Source: DAISKN01 sp964553925 (GTDB lineage Bacteria > Acidobacteriota > Vicinamibacteria > Marinacidobacterales > SMYC01). From it: 64,000 bases of DNA. Where the stretch lies: contig CAZKNR010000202.1 in NCBI GenBank assembly GCA_964553925.1, positions 30,789 to 94,788 of the forward strand, in the 5' to 3' direction. The notes below the pieces were generated by a model. The model searched no databases and had not been told where the DNA came from. It worked only from the letters and a program-made list of their open reading frames with translations. The position numbers and the translations under genes are program-made. Every line of letters begins with the position of its first letter. The stretch's first letter is position 1. This document shows positions 61,087 to 64,000 of the stretch, one piece after another.

Positions 61087-61782
61087 ATGGCGGAATCTCA
61101 GGCGATCCTCGTCGCCGGCGGATCCGGAAGTCGCTTCCATTCGGCAACGCCGAAGCAGTTCCAGACCGTCCTCGGGAAACCTCTCGTGGTGCATGCGCTG
61201 GAACGACTCCAGCGTTCCGGCTCGATCGCTCGCGTGATCCTGGTCCTCCCACGAGATGGCTTCGAAGATGCGAAGCGGGCGATAGCCCCTTTCGTGGGGG
61301 AGGCGTCTCGGGTCGAGTGCGTGCCTGGCGGGGACAGCCGGCAGGAGTCGATGATCGAAGGTCTCTCTCGGATGGAGGCGTTCGAGGGGATTGTCGCCGT
61401 GCACGACGCGGCGCGGCCCGCGGTTCCGCCATCTCTCGTCGCGAGGGTAGTCGAGGCGGCGGCGGCCGAAGGCGGCGCCATCGCGGCTCTCCCGGTCGTC
61501 GAGACCCTCAAGGAGGCAACGGCGGAATTTCTCGTAGTGCGGACCGTTGCCCGGGAACGTCTCTATCGCGCGCAGACCCCGCAGTGCTTCCGCTACGACG
61601 TTCTCGCGCGGGCGGTGAAGAAGGCCGTCGAGGACGGTTTTTCGGGAACGGACGAAGCCTCGCTGGTGGAGCGCCTGCCGTCACCGATCCGGATCGTCCC
61701 CGGGAGCGAGCAGAACCTGAAGGTAACGACGCTCGAAGATCTCGAGCGGCTTCTGTATTACCTCACAAGAGAGGAGGGCTGA
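61087..61782 (+). CDS. ispD: 2-C-methyl-D-erythritol 4-phosphate cytidylyltransferase
   Basis: 231 residues. ILVAGGSGSRFHSATPKQFQ is the nucleotide site, with VAVHDAARPAVPPSLV and LYRAQTPQCFRYDVL. It is the third step of the MEP route. ATG 61087 is 2 nt after the plsC stop. ispF follows after 4 nt, the usual pairing. Confidence 0.95.
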   Translation: MAESQAILVAGGSGSRFHSATPKQFQTVLGKPLVVHALERLQRSGSIARVILVLPRDGFEDAKRAIAPFVGEASRVECVPGGDSRQESMIEGLSRMEAFEGIVAVHDAARPAVPPSLVARVVEAAAAEGGAIAALPVVETLKEATAEFLVVRTVARERLYRAQTPQCFRYDVLARAVKKAVEDGFSGTDEASLVERLPSPIRIVPGSEQNLKVTTLEDLERLLYYLTREEG

Positions 61783-61786
61783 CCAC

Positions 61787-62260
61787 GTGGTACGGGTAGG
61801 CATTGGCTTCGACGCTCACCGGCTGGCCGAGGGAAGGGCGCTCGTCCTTGGAGGCGAGCGGATCGAATACCCGCGCGGGCTCGAGGGTCACTCGGACGGC
61901 GACGCCCTTCTGCACGCAGTGACCGACGCGCTTCTCGGAGCGGTCGGGGCCCCCGACATCGGCGCCCTCTTTCCGCCAGGCGACCCGAAGTGGAAGGACG
62001 CGGAGAGCCGCCTCTTCGTGGAGCGAGCGGTTTCGATCGTGAACGAGCGGGGCTACCGTGTTTCATCTATCGACGTCGTGGTGATCGCGGAGGCGCCGAA
62101 GCTCGCTCCGTACGTGGGCTCGATCCGCGAGCGCCTCGCGAAGCTTCTGGGCATCGAGTCCGGCGCGGTCGGTTTGAAGGCCACGACGACGGACGGCATG
62201 GGATTCACGGGAAGGGGAGAGGGGATCGCAGTCCAGGCAGTGGTCACGGTCACGACCTGA
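61787..62260 (+). CDS. ispF: 2-C-methyl-D-erythritol 2,4-cyclodiphosphate synthase
   Basis: 157 residues from GTG 61787, with GAGGAGGG 8 nt upstream. RVGIGFDAHRLAEGR and LEGHSDGDALLHAVTDALLG give the zinc ligands, and ATTTDGMGFTGRGEGIA the C-terminal loop. It is the fifth MEP step. Confidence 0.96.
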   Translation: MVRVGIGFDAHRLAEGRALVLGGERIEYPRGLEGHSDGDALLHAVTDALLGAVGAPDIGALFPPGDPKWKDAESRLFVERAVSIVNERGYRVSSIDVVVIAEAPKLAPYVGSIRERLAKLLGIESGAVGLKATTTDGMGFTGRGEGIAVQAVVTVTT

Positions 62261-62265
62261 GCGCC

Positions 62266-62997
62266 ATGCAGACCATCCAAGGCTTTCATGCTGTCCGGGA
62301 AGCCCTCGAGGCCTCACCTCGCCGCATCCGGAAGATCGTCCTCGCCGAGGGGAAGCTCGATCCGCGCAACAGGGAGATCGCGGACCTCGCGCGGACTCAC
62401 GGGATCCCCGTCTACCGGGAACCTCGCGAGCGGCTCGGGCGCTTCGGCGGCCACCACCAGGGCGTCGTGGCGGAGCTAACGGGCCTGGAGTTTCGGGACC
62501 TCGACGACCTCCTCGCGGAGGCGCCAAAACCGGAGTTCTTCCTCGCGCTCGATCAGATCGAGGACCCGCGGAACCTGGGAGCCGTGCTGCGGACGGCGGA
62601 TGGAGCCGGGGTCCACGGAGTCGTGGTGCCCGAACGGCGGATGGCACCTCCCTCCGAGGTTGCGGCTTCGACGTCCGCGGGAGCTCTCTTTCACGTCCCG
62701 ATGGCTCGCGTCACGAACCTGTCGGACGGCCTGGCGCGCCTCAAGGAGCGGGGACTCTGGGTCGTGGGGCTCGCCCCTGAAGCTCCGAAACCCTGGTTCT
62801 CATTTGACTTCAAGGCACCCGTGGCTCTGGTCATAGGCTCGGAGGGGCGGGGATTGAGGCCTCGGGTCGCCTCCCACTGCGATGTGCTGGTGAGCCTTCC
62901 TCAGCGCGGAAAAGTGGAATCCCTCAACGTATCGGTAGCGGCCGGGATCGTGCTCTACGAGGTGGTACGCCAAAGGATGGCGTTGCCGCAACGGTAG
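62266..62997 (+). CDS. rlmB: 23S rRNA (guanosine-2'-O-)-methyltransferase RlmB / TrmH family
   Basis: 243 residues from ATG 62266. The N-terminal substrate-binding domain starts QTIQGFHAVREALEASP. The SpoU knot motifs are LDQIEDPRNLGAVLRTADGAG, VIGSEGRGLRP and LPQRGKVESLNVSVAAGIVLYE. The subgroup fits RlmB, though other TrmH-family rRNA methylases share these motifs. Confidence 0.88.
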   Translation: MQTIQGFHAVREALEASPRRIRKIVLAEGKLDPRNREIADLARTHGIPVYREPRERLGRFGGHHQGVVAELTGLEFRDLDDLLAEAPKPEFFLALDQIEDPRNLGAVLRTADGAGVHGVVVPERRMAPPSEVAASTSAGALFHVPMARVTNLSDGLARLKERGLWVVGLAPEAPKPWFSFDFKAPVALVIGSEGRGLRPRVASHCDVLVSLPQRGKVESLNVSVAAGIVLYEVVRQRMALPQR

Positions 62998-63062
62998 TCG
63001 AGCGCTATACTGCACTCTTTCCCGGGGCTCGCGCGAGGACCTTGGTGCCCTTCATTTTGCGC

Positions 63063-63091
63063 TTGCCAGCCTGAGCTATGTCTGCTAGAAT
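63063..63091 (+). promoter_or_regulatory. Sigma-70 type promoter of the tRNA-tuf operon
   Basis: TTGCCA (63063-63068), exactly 17 nt, then TAGAAT (63086-63091), 13 nt before the first tRNA base. It is the best vegetative promoter in the window. Confidence 0.8.
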
Positions 63092-63104
63092 CGCTCGTTT
63101 GCAA

Positions 63105-63180
63105 GCTGGCGTAGCTCAGTTGGTAGAGCAGCTGATTTGTAATCAGCCGGTCGGGGGTTCAAATCCCTTCGCCAGCCCCA
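63105..63180 (+). tRNA. tRNA-Thr (anticodon TGT)
   Basis: 76 nt. Acceptor GCTGGCG/CGCCAGC, discriminator C, encoded CCA. Anticodon arm GCTGA-TTTGTAA-TCAGC. First tRNA of the tRNA-tuf operon. Confidence 0.95.
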
Positions 63181-63285
63181 CGACGGAATCATAAAGACGT
63201 GGCTACCCCCGGCTTCGATCAAAACTTCGATCCATCGGCTCGCTGGACGGGTGTCCCGCGTGCCGACGGCTCAGTGCCACGTGGG

Positions 63286-63312
63286 CCAAATGGGCCACGT
63301 CCAAATGGGCCA
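63286..63312. repeat. 12-nt repeat, 2 copies, between tRNA-Thr and tRNA-Tyr
   Basis: CCAAATGGGCCA at 63286-63297 and 63301-63312, period 15. It overlaps no gene. Confidence 0.7.
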
Positions 63313-63336
63313 AGTAAGGATGCACCTCGGGAAAAC

Positions 63337-63423
63337 GGAGTGGTAGCGAAGCGGTCAAACGCAGCAGGCTGTAAACCTGCCGGCCTTGCGCCTTCGGAGG
63401 TTCGAATCCTCCCCGCTCCACCA
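63337..63423 (+). tRNA. tRNA-Tyr (anticodon GTA)
   Basis: 87 nt with the long variable arm of class II tRNAs. Acceptor GGAGTGG pairs with CCGCTCC (one G-T), then A and CCA. Anticodon arm GCAGG-CTGTAAA-CCTGC. Confidence 0.95.
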
Positions 63424-63472
63424 ATTTGCGTGTCAGCCCTGAAACGCCGGCAATCATATTCAGAAGTCATGA

Positions 63473-63548
63473 GCGGGAGTAGCTCAGTTGGTAGAGCATC
63501 AGCCTTCCAAGCTGAGGGTCGCGGGTCCGAATCCCGTCTCCCGCTCCA
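63473..63548 (+). tRNA. tRNA-Gly (anticodon TCC)
   Basis: 76 nt. Acceptor GCGGGAG/CTCCCGC, discriminator T, CCA. Anticodon arm TCAGC-CTTCCAA-GCTGA. Confidence 0.95.
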
Positions 63549-63616
63549 TGTGTTGGCTCTCGCATCCGGCCGCGGAGAGCGCCGACGGGTGCCTTCGTCC
63601 CCCTATCGCGACGAGC

Positions 63617-63691
<75 letters not shown>

Positions 63692-63722
63692 CTCGGTCGA
63701 ACGTTCAAACAGCGGGGCCCGG

Positions 63723-63831
63723 CCCGCCTTCGCGAACGCTTCGGCGGGTCCGCCGTAGCCCGACCCGCCTTCGCAACGCTACGGCGGGTCCGCCGAAGCC
63801 CGAAGGGCGGAGGCGGAAGGGCGGAGGCGGA
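63723..63831. repeat. Duplicated 41-nt dyad plus 14-nt tandem repeat before tuf
   Basis: Two copies of a ~41-nt unit (63723-63763 and 63764-63803, about 90 percent identical), each with CCCGCC and GGCGGG arms around a 14-nt core. AGGGCGGAGGCGGA then follows twice (63804-63831). The block fills most of the spacer between the last tRNA and tuf. Confidence 0.7.
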
Positions 63832-63859
63832 AGGGCCTTGAATTTGGAGAACTAATTTT

Positions 63860-64000
63860 ATGTCGAAAGAGAAATTCGCCCGGACGAAGCCGCACATGAA
63901 CGTGGGGACGATAGGTCACGTGGACCACGGGAAGACGACGCTGACGGCGGCGATCACCAAGGTGCTGGCGAAGACGGACAAGAACATCAGCTTCCGGAGC
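63860..64000 (+). CDS. tuf: Elongation factor Tu (cut by window end)
   Basis: The first 47 codons: MSKEKFARTKPHMNVGTIGH then VDHGKTTLTAAITKVLAK, with G1 GHVDHGKT. ATG 63860 has GGAGA 9 nt upstream. It delivers aminoacyl-tRNA to the ribosome and is co-transcribed with four tRNAs. Confidence 0.96.
   Translation, partial: MSKEKFARTKPHMNVGTIGHVDHGKTTLTAAITKVLAKTDKNISFRS

Overview
The window is a GC-rich (roughly 63-65 percent by eye), densely packed bacterial chromosome segment from a diderm. Evidence for an outer membrane is a TonB-type protein, a LolB-like lipoprotein, a heptose-7-phosphate kinase, an O-antigen ligase-like protein and an outer-membrane beta-barrel with a heme motif. Bacillithiol genes (bshB1, bshA), two Hanks-type kinases, a lipoyl/PDH operon, a family 5 uracil-DNA glycosylase, separate glyQ/glyS and spoVG in a Gram-negative-looking genome together point to Acidobacteriota or a close relative. 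This is inference from gene content; there is no rRNA in the window. TTG and GTG starts and 1-8 nt gene overlaps are common. I see no transposase, prophage or CRISPR array.

Layout. 1-8.7 kb: a cut-off 2TM/coiled-coil gene, a TonB-like gene, a fused beta-oxidation enzyme (fadJ type), a small ORF behind a consensus sigma-54 promoter, a GT-C-like membrane protein, a degenerate aspartic-protease-like protein and aspS. 8.7-22.2 kb: a long co-directional run phoH - 7TM-HD - ybeY - CNNM/CBS - era - [permease remnant, mazEF-type pair] - recO - glyQ - glyS - mutL - small membrane protein - M29-like protein. 22.2-25.9 kb: a CBS protein, a heme-motif beta-barrel and bshB1-bshA. 25.9-32 kb: a signalling cluster with a GAF/AAA+/Fis sigma-54 activator, a second sigma-54-like promoter with a tiny ORF, two divergent Ser/Thr kinases and UDG. 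32-33.5 kb: an alpha/beta hydrolase and a hotdog thioesterase with a histone-like tail. 33.9-40.2 kb: lpd-lipB-E1alpha-E1beta-E2-lipA. 40.3-44.5 kb: a methyltransferase, selA and three poorly known genes. 44.5-50.4 kb: purH, heptose kinase and O-antigen ligase, and a large TPR protein. 50.4-59.3 kb: lolB-like - ispE - spoVG - tRNA-Gln - prs - rplY - pth - rpsF - rpsR - rplI - dnaB - radA. 59.3-64 kb: PIN/TRAM, plsC-like, ispD, ispF, rlmB, then promoter - tRNA-Thr - tRNA-Tyr - tRNA-Gly - tRNA-Thr - tuf (cut by the window end).

How they work together. Most of the window is housekeeping: translation and ribosome quality control, replication and repair, MEP isoprenoid synthesis (ispE, ispD, ispF) and the PDH complex with its own lipoylation enzymes. 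The least ordinary material lies in the signalling cluster and the sigma-54 promoters, in three proteins that keep their fold signatures but lose expected catalytic or metal residues (PDH E1alpha-like, M29-like, retropepsin-like), in a decayed permease beside a toxin-antitoxin pair, and in short tandem repeats, often 9 nt, scattered through otherwise conserved genes.
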